Assembly: GCF_026262505.1 (NCBI RefSeq)
Contig: NC_067204.1
Span: 23,095,300 to 23,159,299, forward strand
Source of the DNA: Trichomonas vaginalis G3
Taxonomy: Eukaryota; Parabasalia; Trichomonadida; Trichomonadidae
Length of the DNA: 64,000 nucleotides
Reading direction: 5' to 3'
In this document: positions 1 to 10,329 of the stretch, piece after piece
Numbering within the stretch: the first letter of the stretch is position 1
Layout of the letters: each line of letters opens with the position of its first letter
Notes under the pieces: model-generated
Databases searched by the model: none
What the model was told of the DNA's origin: nothing
What the model saw: the letters and a program-made list of their open reading frames with translations, nothing else
Translations under genes and position numbers: made by a program

Positions 1-96
1 AACCTCTCTATTAACTCAACTGAGTGCACTTTTGGACTCCATAAAATAAGGTTATTAAGATTGACCAGCTTTTTATTATATAAAAAAAATCACTTT

Positions 97-2133
97 TTAT
101 TTACGGCGGAACAAGTACAAATAACCCTTTCCGAACTCAGGAGGTTCATTATCTGGGTAGACAGCGACCTTCTCATCGTTGTAGAGCACCCACTTTCCGT
201 CTCTCTTCACTGTTGCGACGTAGTGTCCGCAGAGAGCAGAAGTTCCTTTGTGCTGGAGAAATCCGACCAATTCGTAGACACTGTTTCCATCAGATTTTGT
301 GGAGTGAGCCGATTTCTTTCTCGGTCCGAACAGCCACTCTATTGCCAATACGACGTTGCCGCTTGTTTCCTGGAGTGCGTCTCTTGCTTCGTCCTCGGAA
401 AATCCCATTTCCATGACCTGTTGGACTGCAGGTGAAACTTCCTGTGGATTGTCAATGATGAACTGAACTGCTGCTTCCACAGAGTCAACGTTTTGCAGTG
501 CACGGACACATTGTGATCTAGAGAATCCGAAATTCATTAACTCGGAGACTTTTGTTTCGTCAACTTGTACATTTTCTTGTTTAATATCAGATTTGTACTT
601 GGAAATATCGAAATTGTCTGGATCAAAGAGTACTTTGATGTTCATCTTCTTGCACATACCTGTTGGACTGATATTATCAAGTTGTACAGCGACAAATAAC
701 AAATCAGGGAAATTAGTGAACAAAATCTTTTGATTTGCACCAGTTTTCTGGCATTTATCGCATTTCCTTGTAGGATACTCGATATTTAGCGATGTTTCAA
801 GCAAATCTTCGATTTTGACTTGTAATTCTTCTTCTCCGAAATGCGGCTGCGGGGAAAGGACAAGAACGGGCTGATCCTTGATGAATGTCGTAGTAACGTC
901 AGCACAATTTGCGCATTGCATCAAATTGACTTGGTCGAACTCGACGTGAGTCAAATACGACTGCGGATTGTGGACAGTTATGTAGTTGAACAGGTATTGG
1001 AAGAATTCTACGGCGTCTTGTTGCTCTCCGCTCATGAATTGAGGGCGATCGCGGCAAACAGCGGTTCTGAGCAATCTTGGTGAGACAGACTTGCGTTTGC
1101 CTTCTAGTAGTTCGTGGAATAAGCGGTAGAATTGGCGTTTCGGATCTGTCCAACGTTGTTTTTCGTAATCTGGTGAAGTAACTTCGTTTTCGAACTGTTC
1201 TATAGAGGCGAGAAGCTGTAAAACACTGTTCATGTAGCATGTGTTGCCGAGATTAACTAATCCGACTGAGTTTGGACCTTCAAATGTGTCAAATTCTTTG
1301 CCATTCTTGGAAACTGTGTCAAAGTCCCAGTCTTTGTTCCTCTGGACATTGAGTTCTGTAGTTGTCGATTCGGTTTTGACGGCTGTGTCGACGTTTATGC
1401 CAAATTTGGCTAAATGTTCCTTAATGTGAGAATCTGAAACGGTTTCGTCGCAGGAATAGCAGTAAAGATCGGCTCTGCCATCAGGAGAAATGGTTCCCAT
1501 CTTCACGCAGACAGGATGACCTGTTTGCTTGAAATGTTCTAATGCGTGGCCATTTCCGCCGGATCCGTCGAAGTTCTTTCGACCACAACCAACATAGCCG
1601 CATGTAAGACATAACCAGAGGTTGTTTTCGAGTTCGCAGGAAGAACAATGCATATGTGGGTCAGAATTGACAATTTGCGACTGATCAAGTTCTTTGATGT
1701 GCTTGCACTCTTCAATCTTGAGCTCCCATTGCTCTACTTCTGCTGCTTGTGAGATGTTTGGTAATTTCTTTAATTTCTCGATTAAATCTACAGCAGCTTC
1801 ATCGTCAACACATTCCATTGGGAAGACTTCGTAGTTTTCTGAGTCGTAAAGCCTTAATTCGTATTCATATTCGTATTTTGCATCTTGAAAACCGCCTTCA
1901 ACGCCAATTCCGAGCTTGTATGGATCGGACTTGACTTCTATTTTGTGTCTACGACGGTTTAAGAACATGCAGTGGCCATCTTTCGATGCATGTTCCTTTG
2001 CATGTTCATGACATACGCATCTGAAGCATTTAACACAGATGTTTACGCCTTGTTCGCTGTCAATGTCATTAAAACAGAGTACACACTCTTCATTCTCGAC
2101 TTTTGTCGTTGGAAGTAATGTTCCAATTTCCAT
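97..2133 (-). CDS. USP5: Ubiquitin carboxyl-terminal hydrolase, USP5/isopeptidase T/Ubp14 family
   Basis: Cysteine protease of 678 residues predicted to disassemble unanchored polyubiquitin chains and recycle ubiquitin. A cysteine/histidine-rich N-terminus is followed by a ZnF-UBP domain (about residues 160-245, with CSSC, CLTCGYVGCGR and HALEHFKQTGHPV). The USP core starts at the Cys box GLVNLGNTCYMNS, catalytic Cys299, and is split by two UBA domains (about 525-565 and 570-610, each with an MGFS/NFGFS loop). It ends with the His box GHYVATV, His637. The order ZnF-UBP, USP with inserted UBA pair is diagnostic of USP5. It is shorter than animal USP5 (about 835 residues), mainly in linkers. 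The first ATG is followed directly by the Cys-rich domain, so the start is secure. No break is seen. Confidence 0.95.
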   Translation of the reverse strand: MEIGTLLPTTKVENEECVLCFNDIDSEQGVNICVKCFRCVCHEHAKEHASKDGHCMFLNRRRHKIEVKSDPYKLGIGVEGGFQDAKYEYEYELRLYDSENYEVFPMECVDDEAAVDLIEKLKKLPNISQAAEVEQWELKIEECKHIKELDQSQIVNSDPHMHCSSCELENNLWLCLTCGYVGCGRKNFDGSGGNGHALEHFKQTGHPVCVKMGTISPDGRADLYCYSCDETVSDSHIKEHLAKFGINVDTAVKTESTTTELNVQRNKDWDFDTVSKNGKEFDTFEGPNSVGLVNLGNTCYMNSVLQLLASIEQFENEVTSPDYEKQRWTDPKRQFYRLFHELLEGKRKSVSPRLLRTAVCRDRPQFMSGEQQDAVEFFQYLFNYITVHNPQSYLTHVEFDQVNLMQCANCADVTTTFIKDQPVLVLSPQPHFGEEELQVKIEDLLETSLNIEYPTRKCDKCQKTGANQKILFTNFPDLLFVAVQLDNISPTGMCKKMNIKVLFDPDNFDISKYKSDIKQENVQVDETKVSELMNFGFSRSQCVRALQNVDSVEAAVQFIIDNPQEVSPAVQQVMEMGFSEDEARDALQETSGNVVLAIEWLFGPRKKSAHSTKSDGNSVYELVGFLQHKGTSALCGHYVATVKRDGKWVLYNDEKVAVYPDNEPPEFGKGYLYLFRRK

Positions 2134-2477
2134 TTAAAAATTTTGACATTTGTCACTTTTGTTTGATAATTTTCCGTATTGACCAGTCAAAATTTATAAA
2201 AAATACCAACTAATTATTGGCAAACATACCTTTAATAGTGGCAAAGGCTTCTTTATACAGATACATGAGCAGTTTTTCCTTCTATATTTTGAGAGAAATG
2301 ATATATCCCACTAATAAAGACTCTGAGCTTTTCAAACAGATCAAAATCTCATTACCTTAATGCCTTTTGTTTTTTAAGCGTAAAATTGGTATGGGGCTCC
2401 TAAAAAAATTAAAAATGAATCAATATTTTTTTAATAAAAACAACAATGATATATAGTTTTTAGTAGAAATGACTTCG
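2134..2477. other. Intergenic spacer, USP5 to RIIa gene
   Basis: About 340 bases of AT-rich sequence between two minus-strand genes. It should hold the USP5 promoter and the 3' end of the RIIa gene. No ORF, repeat or RNA gene is recognisable. Confidence 0.5.
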
Positions 2478-2663
2478 TTACTTTAGGTTGTTGAAATATT
2501 CGCGAGCGAAATCTAATGGTTTTTCGGGCTTATTTTCGATAATTGCATTAACTAGTTCTTCAATAACAGTTTTGATTTCTGGATGAGCAACAATATATTT
2601 TTTAACTTCTTCGCGCTGTTGTGGCGAGTATTCAGCAGGTGCAGATTGGAAAATAGGATCCAT
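2478..2663 (-). CDS. Small RIIa/DPY30-type dimerisation-docking protein
   Basis: A 61-residue protein that is almost entirely an RIIa domain, the helix-turn-helix dimerisation and docking fold of PKA regulatory subunits, also found in DPY30 and flagellar radial-spoke proteins. Visible hallmarks are YIVAHPEI in helix 1, VIEELVNAIIENKPEKP in helix 2, and the terminal FAREYFNNL box. There is no cyclic-nucleotide domain, so it is a stand-alone docking protein, perhaps binding amphipathic helices in a chromatin (COMPASS) or flagellar complex. Which of these cannot be decided from sequence. The ATG lies just downstream of an initiator-like TCATA. Confidence 0.8.
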   Translation of the reverse strand: MDPIFQSAPAEYSPQQREEVKKYIVAHPEIKTVIEELVNAIIENKPEKPLDFAREYFNNLK

Positions 2664-3022
2664 TTATGAATATATTAACGTACAAAAAATTGAGATAAAT
2701 ATAATCGACAAATCAAAAAAAAAAAAAAACAGAAGAGAAACAAATACTATCCTAGACCCATTTTTCTCTGCATTAAGCACGATACCATGGTTCTCCTAAC
2801 GAATATAACTTCGATTTTGGCTTTGAATAATATTGAAAATGTACCGATGACACTTAAGGTTTTCTTTACCCTTAAAATATTTTGCGAGTTTCAAAATCAA
2901 ACATATGACCTCCAAAAATAGCGATTTTGCACAGACAACACAAAACCAAGACTGCTATAGTTCACATAGGAATGAGGAGCTTTTGAAATGATCGATATTT
3001 TTGATTTTTTATCATTTTTTAA
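2664..3022. other. Intergenic spacer before the glycine-rich gene
   Basis: About 360 AT-rich bases between divergently oriented genes. Apart from the initiator-like site at its left edge and an A-tract near 2716-2730, I see no gene or repeat. Confidence 0.5.
2665..2669 (-). promoter_or_regulatory. Possible initiator element (TCATA) of the RIIa gene
   Basis: On the minus strand TCATA, fitting the known Trichomonas initiator consensus TCA(Y)(W), lies a few bases before the ATG. That short spacing is normal for this organism. The motif is short and could be chance. Confidence 0.35.
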
Positions 3023-3983
3023 TTGGTTAACAAAAAACCATATAATGTAACATATTCATTCGAATACACAGGTGCTCCACAGGTATTTCATGCATTTCCA
3101 GGTTTATTTGAAATTCAATTATGGGGTGCAAGTGGAATATTGTTTTTTGATTCTGTTGAGAATGGCTGTGTTAAATATAAAGCGAGAGGTGCATACGTCT
3201 CAGGACTAATTAAAATTGATCAAGTTTTTGATTTTTTTGTCTATGTTGGCGAAAATGGAAAATATAATGGAGGTACATTTAATGGTAATTCACAACAAAA
3301 TTCACTCGCTGGAGGGGGCGCGACTGATATCAGGCTTGAAAAAAAATACAAATTGGTATGATTTCGATTCATTAAAGAGCCGAATCATGGTTGCTGCAGG
3401 CGCAGGTTCTGGAGAACGATATTGTGGTGGAGATGGTGGACGTTTAGAAGGTTTATCATCTGATCAACTGGATGTATATCAATTAAATAGAACTACTGGC
3501 GGAACACAAACTTCATGCGGAATTTATGGGTGCGATACATATAATAATATATGTGGGACATCAGGGAGGTTTGGAATTGGAGGATCTGGAAATGGGAAAG
3601 ATCCGGGCCCAAGTGGCGGTGGAGGGTACTATGGAGGTGGTGGTATTACATATGTTGGAAGTGCCAGTGGAGGATCAAGTTTTATTAGCGGTTTTCAAGG
3701 TTGTGACGCAATTTTCGAAAATTCTACAGAAGATCATATATATCACAGAGGAAATCCGTTTCACTACTCAGGGAAGTACTTCACTGATGGCATTATGATT
3801 GATGGCCAACACGAGATGCCCACAACCGATCTTCATTCCACAGAGCTTGGACATCAAGGTAATGGCTATGCCATCATCACTTACATTGCATCTAATGTTA
3901 TTTGCTCATGCCAAATGAACATTAATCTGATGAAACTGTTTCTAACCTCAAATATTTTTATTATTTTATCATTAAAAAAATAA
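3023..3983 (+). pseudogene. Glycine-rich (ALK/LTK-like) protein, broken
   Basis: Related to the glycine-rich proteins expanded in Trichomonas, whose fold resembles the ALK/LTK glycine-rich domain. The N-terminal signature runs YSFEYTGAPQVF, then FEIQLWGASG. It continues to LAGGGATDIRL, KSRIMVAAGAGSG and a Gly-rich core (GPSGGGGYYGGGG). Two blocks in different frames overlap: 3023-3361 and the sense part of 3216-3983. They are offset by one base at an 8-A run near 3339-3346. The first block also has no ATG; it opens with TTG directly after a stop. Two defects suggest a pseudogene, although a homopolymer sequencing error could explain the frameshift. The C-terminus ends in a hydrophobic segment. 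Confidence 0.75.
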
Positions 3984-4009
3984 ACAATACATTTTAATTT
4001 TCAAGGGCC

Positions 4010-4330
4010 AAAAAAAACTCGATATTGCAACATTTGATAATAGAAATGAAATAGTTGAAGTTCTTATTTCACATGGCTCAGATATCAACGAATAAGATTA
4101 TGATGTAAAAACTGTTCTTAATATGGCAACATATTTTAATAGAAAAGAATTAGGCAAATTTCTTATTTTCCATGGAGAAACTGCTCTTCTAATTGCTGTA
4201 GAAAATAATACTCCAATTTAATAACTGTTCTTCTTCTTTCAAATGGCCAAATCTCAATGAAAAGAATAATTCTAGAGAAACTGCACTTGATATGGCATCG
4301 CACAATAAAGCAGACGATAAATCTGAATGA
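4010..4330 (+). pseudogene. Decayed ankyrin-repeat relic
   Basis: Short stretches encode recognisable ankyrin repeats of the local family, such as EIVEVLISHGSDINE and KELGKFLIFHG, interrupted by stops and frame changes. It looks like the 3' end of a DUF3447/ankyrin gene lying just downstream of the glycine-rich pseudogene. Confidence 0.6.
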
Positions 4331-4529
4331 GACAGCTTTCATAATATCTCTTAATGAGGGAACATTATATAGTTTCGTTGCATATCCAATTTTTGCATTG
4401 TAATGCCGAATACGGATAATAAAAAAAGATTTGGATCAAAGTTTTAATATTTACATAAAAACACATAATAACTAAAGATTTCATCTTATATATATAAACA
4501 TTTTCGTAATACAAAACAGGAAACGGGAA

Positions 4530-5099
4530 TTATTGTTCAAAATTTGGACTCAAAATCTTAATATCTTCATCAAGCGCGTTAATTTGATATTTGATCTTAT
4601 ATATTTGGGCTTCTAGTGATGATATTTCGCTTTTCTTTTGATTGAGTACTGATGCAAGATCAGTTTGCTTATCTGCAACTACATCTTCAATATTTGTTTC
4701 ATTCATTGTAGTGTTGTCCACTTGTGACTCTGGTTGCTGCATTTTTGCTATTAATTCAGCCTTTTCTTGATTGATTTTTTCCATTTCCCTTTCGTATTCT
4801 TCGGCCTTTTCGATGTATTCTCTAACACGTTTTCTCTCATCTTCAAGCTCCTCTGTTTTTTCTTTTAATATATTATAGAGAGGAAGTAACTCTTCAGTTG
4901 TTGATATGATGTTTTGAACTTCATTCAATCCATTGTTAACTGTTTCGCTGCATGATTGATGCTTTCTGTCTAAACCAAGGAAATCGCAAATGTAATTTGA
5001 ATTAATATCAATATCCAACAAGGACAACATAGTCTTTATTGTTCGCATTTGTTCATCATTCATTCTTTTCATTCTCGATGCTCTTTTGTTATTACTCAT
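4530..5099 (-). CDS. Coiled-coil protein of unknown function
   Basis: A 189-residue intact ORF. The basic N-terminus (NNKRASRMKRMNDEQM) is followed by a short helical region and then a long coiled coil rich in E, K and Q (about 65-115 and 145-180). No catalytic motif, signal peptide or membrane segment is seen. The size and layout (short head, two coils) resemble small structural proteins of kinetochore or cytoskeletal complexes, but I cannot assign a family. It stands alone between the ankyrin relic and the bromodomain gene. Confidence 0.65.
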   Translation of the reverse strand: MSNNKRASRMKRMNDEQMRTIKTMLSLLDIDINSNYICDFLGLDRKHQSCSETVNNGLNEVQNIISTTEELLPLYNILKEKTEELEDERKRVREYIEKAEEYEREMEKINQEKAELIAKMQQPESQVDNTTMNETNIEDVVADKQTDLASVLNQKKSEISSLEAQIYKIKYQINALDEDIKILSPNFEQ

Positions 5100-5407
5100 A
5101 CTGAAAGAATTTTATGTTGCCGTTTAAAATATCTCAGATTATAATTTAAAGTCAATATATAGTAATACAATATAATGCCATTTCGTTTTTCAATACAGAA
5201 TTACTGGTATTCTGTTGATTTTTGAAAAATTTTATCATTAGATGGTTTTTATATTGGGATAAATGAGTCAACACCACATAAATGATCCAGAAAATGTTTT
5301 GCAAATGTTAAAACTTATATAACAATACATAATATTCTTTATTATAAATTATCAAAACAATAACTAACAATAATGCGTTCTAATAGTAATATAATCTCAT
5401 AGCATCA
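5100..5407. other. Intergenic spacer
   Basis: About 310 AT-rich bases between two minus-strand genes. No gene or repeat recognised. Confidence 0.5.
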
Positions 5408-6046
5408 TTACTCAGCTTTATCAGTAGTAGGCTGTGGTTCAGATTCTGCTTTTGGAGGTTCAAGAACCTTTATAACTTCCAAAATCTTCTGTTTTTCTTT
5501 CTTTTCCATAAAAGCCCATATTTTACTAAGAATTTCTGACTTATATGGCTTAACTATTTGATCTAATGTCTTTTTAAATTCTGTAGTCAGCATTGAATCT
5601 TGGAACCATTCGGGTAATGTAATTCCTGGTGTAAACGATATCTCTGGAGGTGCATGCTCTAAATGAAAATCTAAATCTTTAGATCCATCTTCCAAAATTC
5701 TAAAATATTCATGGTCAGCATTAGTTGGTTTGTTTTTAAGCCATTTGTTCGTAATTTTCATAATATCTTCTCCAACCAAAGCAAGCATACTCTTTTTCCC
5801 GTTAAATATCTCTGCATTTTTACAAATCAGTTTGACATCATTGTAGAAATTGTCTATTGAAGCATATTCTCCAGCATTTAGCTTCTTTTTCATTGTGTGG
5901 AAATCCATTGGTTTTTTGATGATTTCGTAGTAATCTGGAGCTGCATCTTTTTCAGGATTGACAGGTTTTCTGAGAGGAATTGTCATTGGAGACTGCATAA
6001 GCTCCGTTAAAAGAAGCTGGCAGTAATAAAAATCAAATTCCTCCAT
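5408..6046 (-). CDS. Bromodomain protein
   Basis: A 212-residue acetyl-lysine reader, presumably nuclear. The bromodomain occupies about residues 8-105: the ZA loop has DYYEIIKKPMDF, helix B holds MKKKLNAGEY, and the acetyl-lysine-binding Asn is expected at Asn82 in CKNAEIFNG. After the domain, a LPEWFQDSMLTTEFKKTLDQI segment and a charged Lys/Glu/Pro tail follow. There is no kinase, acetyltransferase or ET domain, so it is a minimal bromodomain protein of the sort common in Trichomonas. The target histone mark cannot be told. Confidence 0.88.
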   Translation of the reverse strand: MEEFDFYYCQLLLTELMQSPMTIPLRKPVNPEKDAAPDYYEIIKKPMDFHTMKKKLNAGEYASIDNFYNDVKLICKNAEIFNGKKSMLALVGEDIMKITNKWLKNKPTNADHEYFRILEDGSKDLDFHLEHAPPEISFTPGITLPEWFQDSMLTTEFKKTLDQIVKPYKSEILSKIWAFMEKKEKQKILEVIKVLEPPKAESEPQPTTDKAE

Positions 6047-6469
6047 TTATAAATCTAAGTTTACATGTCAAAAATATTCTCCAAACACAATCATATTATA
6101 ATACATACATTTTTTGTTGCATTATATTCAAGAGAAGTAGTACATGGAATCTCACTTGAAGTTTCGGTTCTAAACATTAATCGAGGCTAAGATAAAAACA
6201 TTAAATAGATCAACTATTAATTATAGTAGAAAATAGACAACATCCAAATAATATATGAGTCACACTATATATGCTCTGCTTCCTCTTAAGACAAAGTTCG
6301 AAGCTGTACTTAATCCAAGAAACATTCATTCAACTATAGCTTATTGCTTAATAATGATCATATTTTAAGACATAATTATGAATGATAAAGCTGAAAGAAG
6401 ACGAATCGCTAATGAAATATGAAGCTTTTCTTGTAAGAGCAAAAAGTGTACGTTTAAAAAAATAAAAAT
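6047..6469. other. Intergenic spacer between divergent genes
   Basis: About 420 AT-rich bases between the divergently transcribed bromodomain and coiled-coil genes. It presumably holds both promoters. No repeat or RNA gene seen. Confidence 0.5.
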
Positions 6470-7465
6470 ATGAGTTCTAGTGATAGTGATAGCGATTTCG
6501 CCGATTTTGATATTCCTGAAGAATTGCTTAAAAGAGAGGAAGCACTTAAACAACGAAATGCAGCAATTGAAGATCAAATCAAAGGATTATTAAGATCAAC
6601 TTCGTTGGAAGAACCATTACCTTTACCAGACAAATTCACATTAAAACTACCTGAACAAGAAAATGCTGATGACACATTAAATAATTTCCTTAAAGAGCAA
6701 GAAAAACCAAAGCGTAAAAATTTCGACTTAAAATCAAAAAATATACCTAAATCATCAAACGCTTCATCAAATAATTTATTACCGCAACCAAAGAAAATGC
6801 CTCAACAAGAATTATTCGAAGTGGAAATTCCTCAAAATGTTGAAGCAGTTCCTGAAGTTAAATATGACCCTGTTCCAGATCTTCGAAATACAATGCATAA
6901 ATTAATCGAGGAAATAGAAAAAGTTTCAAGAGAAATATCATCTGTTCAAAAAGATAAGAATAAAACAGAAATTGCCATAAGCAAGCAACAGTCTGAGCTA
7001 AAGAGAGTTCAAAACGAAAACCAGAGGGTAACCGCTGATATAGAATTAATGACTGCACAGATAACTGAGGGTAAAGAGCATCTCACACAAATTGCAAATG
7101 AAGTTGAAGCATCAAGAATATCTCGCATTGAGAAATTACGTCAACAACAGGAAGCAAATAAGAATAAGAGTGCTATTGAAGCAAAAATTAAGAAACAAAG
7201 AGCAGAAGCTGACAGACTACAACAGCAATATCAACAAATGCCAGCAGCAGATGGAAGAGCTCAAAAAATGAATTCAGAAAAATTGAACGCAAAATCACTA
7301 TTAGATCGCTCAAAGAAGTCTCTTAGACAAGCAAAGCTCCTGCTTGAAGATATTGAAAAGGCATGCAATCATGAAGAAAAGATATATGAACATATTCTTT
7401 CCGCAAAAAGCGTACCAATCTCTCCAGAGTACCTGAAGCGTGGAATCAATGAGTTATTGAACTAA
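6470..7465 (+). CDS. Large coiled-coil protein, unknown
   Basis: A 331-residue intact ORF. The acidic Ser/Asp N-terminus (SSSDSDSDFADFDIPEELL) leads to a Pro/Lys-rich linker. A long coiled coil follows from about residue 130 to 305 (IEEIEKVSREISSVQKDK, then many Q/E/K heptads). It ends with a short conserved-looking tail (ILSAKSVPISPEYLKRGI). There is no enzyme motif. It could be a cytoskeletal, basal-body or tethering protein; the family is not recognised. Confidence 0.65.
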   Translation: MSSSDSDSDFADFDIPEELLKREEALKQRNAAIEDQIKGLLRSTSLEEPLPLPDKFTLKLPEQENADDTLNNFLKEQEKPKRKNFDLKSKNIPKSSNASSNNLLPQPKKMPQQELFEVEIPQNVEAVPEVKYDPVPDLRNTMHKLIEEIEKVSREISSVQKDKNKTEIAISKQQSELKRVQNENQRVTADIELMTAQITEGKEHLTQIANEVEASRISRIEKLRQQQEANKNKSAIEAKIKKQRAEADRLQQQYQQMPAADGRAQKMNSEKLNAKSLLDRSKKSLRQAKLLLEDIEKACNHEEKIYEHILSAKSVPISPEYLKRGINELLN

Positions 7466-7504
7466 TTTTTAACTGATATTTTAAATTGTTTTGTATTTGT
7501 TTAA

Positions 7505-8545
7505 GGGTGCACCCGTATGTACGTTTATTTGAGAGGAGGAGGATTACCCTCTCAATTTTGAGGGATTCGTTAGTTTATTTTCTCGATGAATATGCAATAA
7601 AATTTGATTTTTACCTTATCAATATACTTCATATAATATACACATGTTCATGTAAAAACTTTTTTCCAAAATCCTCAGGAATTAAGGGATTTTTGAATTT
7701 TAAGAATTTTTTTCGAATTTTTTCGAAAAAAAAATATTTTCAGAACAGCCTTAACGGCTAAGATTTAGGAACAATGTTAAGTATCAAAAAGAAAGGAGGT
7801 CTGATATAGACAACATATATCGTTGAAGGTTGAAAAAATCTCTAATATTTGAGCCCAAAATTTCAAATTTTAATTTTTTGAAAAAAGAGGCCACCCGTAT
7901 GTACGTTTATTTGAGAGGAGGAGGATTATATTTTTGAAAGGGTGAAACATTATGAATATATTAATTATATAATAATATGTATTATTATAAAAAAGAAAAA
8001 ATAAAGCACGTTAAAATTTTTCTTTCTTGATTTTTTACAAAATCTACTTAGAATTATGCAAAATATGACTAAATAATTATAAATTTCAAGTTAAATTTTA
8101 ATTTTGATAAATAATTTAAATTTCAAAATGTCAAGTTCAGTTCGACTATGTATGTAGTAATTCCTCAATAAAGTGCCAAAACCCTATTAAAATATATGAA
8201 CATTTTCAACATTTTAATGTTTTTATTTAAAAATTTGATGGAATATGAGCTTCAAACAATTATTATGTAAATAAAAATAATTAAATATATGTATTTATTC
8301 GTATTACAACCGTAGTAAGTCGATTCTTCCTTTCTTCTACTGAGATTTGAATTTGATTTCGAATTGTAAAGAGATTCAAAGGGAAAATACTAGCGGATAA
8401 AAACTACCTCAATGAAAGGGTCATAATGGAGTCAAGTTGTATTTTTTGATATTTTTTGCTTTTCGAGCCTAAATAGGTAGCCAAGATAATGCCTAAAAAT
8501 AAGGTTCTAAATTCTGAAGTTTACATGATCCTCTCGTGTGCACCC
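7505..8545. mobile_element. TTAA-flanked non-autonomous element, about 1.04 kb
   Basis: The ends read TTAA-GGGTGCAC (7501-7512) and GTGCACCC-TTAA (8538-8549), inverted copies of each other. Inside, a 36-bp segment starting CCCGTATGTACG occurs twice as a direct repeat (about 7511-7547 and 7892-7928). There is no transposase ORF. The same terminal octamer and TTAA flanks occur in the elements at 22.5-22.8 kb, so this is a family. TTAA target use is typical of piggyBac-type elements, but here the ends begin GGG, not CCC, so the superfamily is uncertain. Confidence 0.65.
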
Positions 8546-8616
8546 TTAAAAATCTGACATGTAAATTTTTTTGGCAATTTTTTTTTGATAGAACTAAATA
8601 TTCTCCCGAAATTTTA

Positions 8617-10092
8617 ATGGATTATAAGGAAACAGACCTTCAAAAAGAGCGAGATCCTACAATGGCAATTAATTTAGGCAAAGATGATGAAGAAAGACAA
8701 CATAAAGAGGCAATTTTAGAAAAATATCCAATTGGACTCAATTACGTAACTTCAAACAACTTTGATACTGTTGCCAAAGGTATAGATATAATTTATGACT
8801 CGATTCGTTTCGATGATTCAATTAATCTTCCAGAAGAAATTTTTGAAGTTGTTTCAAATTATGCATTACTCTTTCTGAACATAGATGAACTAAAGGCAAC
8901 TCATCCGGAATACTCTGATCAGACAATTAACACTGTAATTGTAAAAAGTACAATAATCGTTGCAAATCACTTCAAAGATGATTCAAAGTTACAGTTTTTG
9001 ATGAGCAATGGGTTCTTCATCAGATTTATCACGGCACAAATGACAAATTACTATTTCTTTTTATTAATTAAATTTATTAGCTTTCATAAGGAATTTATGG
9101 CTTTTGTTCTTCACGAAACAAATATATTTGACAGGATTATTGATACCTTTCAGAAATTTGATCTCAAAAACGAATCAACATGGAAAAATATTGATTTTTT
9201 AAGTATTTTCGTTTTTTGTCAGAATTTTATACAAATTTACATGGAAAATCAAGATGATATAGAGTTTCCTCTTAATATTGATCAGATTATTCAAATTATA
9301 TTAACAAGTACCAGAATTTTGAGATTTTTTGATGCAAAAACACTTAGTAACGCTATTAAATTCTATGTTGTTGCCTCTACTAACCATGAATTATTAGCAG
9401 CAATGATAAATGAAAAAATAATTTTATCAATCCAAAGAATATTTGAAATATCCGTTTATCTTCCTACTTGTAATAATATAATCAGAAACATATTGCAAAT
9501 ACTACTATCAATTTCAGATTTTTCTGATTTAAATCAATATTTATTAACAGATGAAGTTCAAATCTGGAATTTTTTATTTGCAATTGAAGAACAAATTGAT
9601 GACACAACCATCCATGCCTATATTGCAGAGCTTGAAAGCAGATTAATATTTTTAGATCCAAAAACTGCTTTTTATGACAGAATAGAGAATATTGTTGAAC
9701 ATTTACCTTATAAATATAAGGAAGAATGGTATTTAAAACTCTTAGAAACCATCTTTCATTGTAATGACGAAATATTCAAAGCGATTTTATCCAATTCAGG
9801 GTTTTTATTTAAGATTTTGACTTTGTATCCAGATCAAAATAATGATAGAGAAAAATTACTGACTTATTTGGAACTTTGCCTCGGAATGAAAATTAATCTT
9901 TTTTCTGTTCCATTAAATGACGCTAGATATTCAGAATTTATTAATAATGAAGATGAATTTGCTGATTGGATTATAGAACTCTACGATAATTATCAAGATG
10001 TTCTTAATAGTCTTAATGATGAATTTAGAGAACCTGCTGAATATGTGACTTCTTATTTAGATGAACTTATTCAGCATTTTAATGATAAATAA
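8617..10092 (+). CDS. Helical (ARM/HEAT-like) protein, unknown
   Basis: A 491-residue ORF read from the ATG at 8617. The open frame extends upstream into the end of the transposon at 7505-8545, so that part is unlikely to be coding. After a charged N-terminus it is an unbroken series of amphipathic helices rich in Leu, Ile, Phe and Asn, without Gly-rich loops, suggesting an armadillo/HEAT-like solenoid (inference from composition). Large families of such proteins exist in Trichomonas. No catalytic motif. The transposon ends only about 70 bases upstream, so it may have replaced part of the promoter. Confidence 0.65.
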   Translation: MDYKETDLQKERDPTMAINLGKDDEERQHKEAILEKYPIGLNYVTSNNFDTVAKGIDIIYDSIRFDDSINLPEEIFEVVSNYALLFLNIDELKATHPEYSDQTINTVIVKSTIIVANHFKDDSKLQFLMSNGFFIRFITAQMTNYYFFLLIKFISFHKEFMAFVLHETNIFDRIIDTFQKFDLKNESTWKNIDFLSIFVFCQNFIQIYMENQDDIEFPLNIDQIIQIILTSTRILRFFDAKTLSNAIKFYVVASTNHELLAAMINEKIILSIQRIFEISVYLPTCNNIIRNILQILLSISDFSDLNQYLLTDEVQIWNFLFAIEEQIDDTTIHAYIAELESRLIFLDPKTAFYDRIENIVEHLPYKYKEEWYLKLLETIFHCNDEIFKAILSNSGFLFKILTLYPDQNNDREKLLTYLELCLGMKINLFSVPLNDARYSEFINNEDEFADWIIELYDNYQDVLNSLNDEFREPAEYVTSYLDELIQHFNDK

Positions 10093-10329
10093 ATAGATTT
10101 TGTATGTATTATCAAATAATAATTTTTATTACAAACAAAATAATATAAATGTAATCATACAAGTCCATTTGGATGAATAATTATACTTAGTTTTAAGTAT
10201 CAAGAACACGTCCTATAAAGAAAGAAATTGAATTTGTTGGAATCCTATGAAAATTCGTAGATAATTATCAAATAACCTGATATACAAAATAAGCCAAGTT
10301 CTCAGCATAAAAAGCAGAAAGATAAAAAA

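Noticed and set aside
7486-7761. 91-codon plus-strand open frame
   Set aside because: Lies inside the TTAA element, composed of AT-rich, low-complexity Phe/Lys-rich sequence with no family resemblance.
8536-8616. N-terminal extension of the helical protein upstream of 8617
   Set aside because: It would start inside the terminal repeat of the TTAA element and is Phe/Leu-rich, non-conserved looking; the ATG at 8617 is more plausible.
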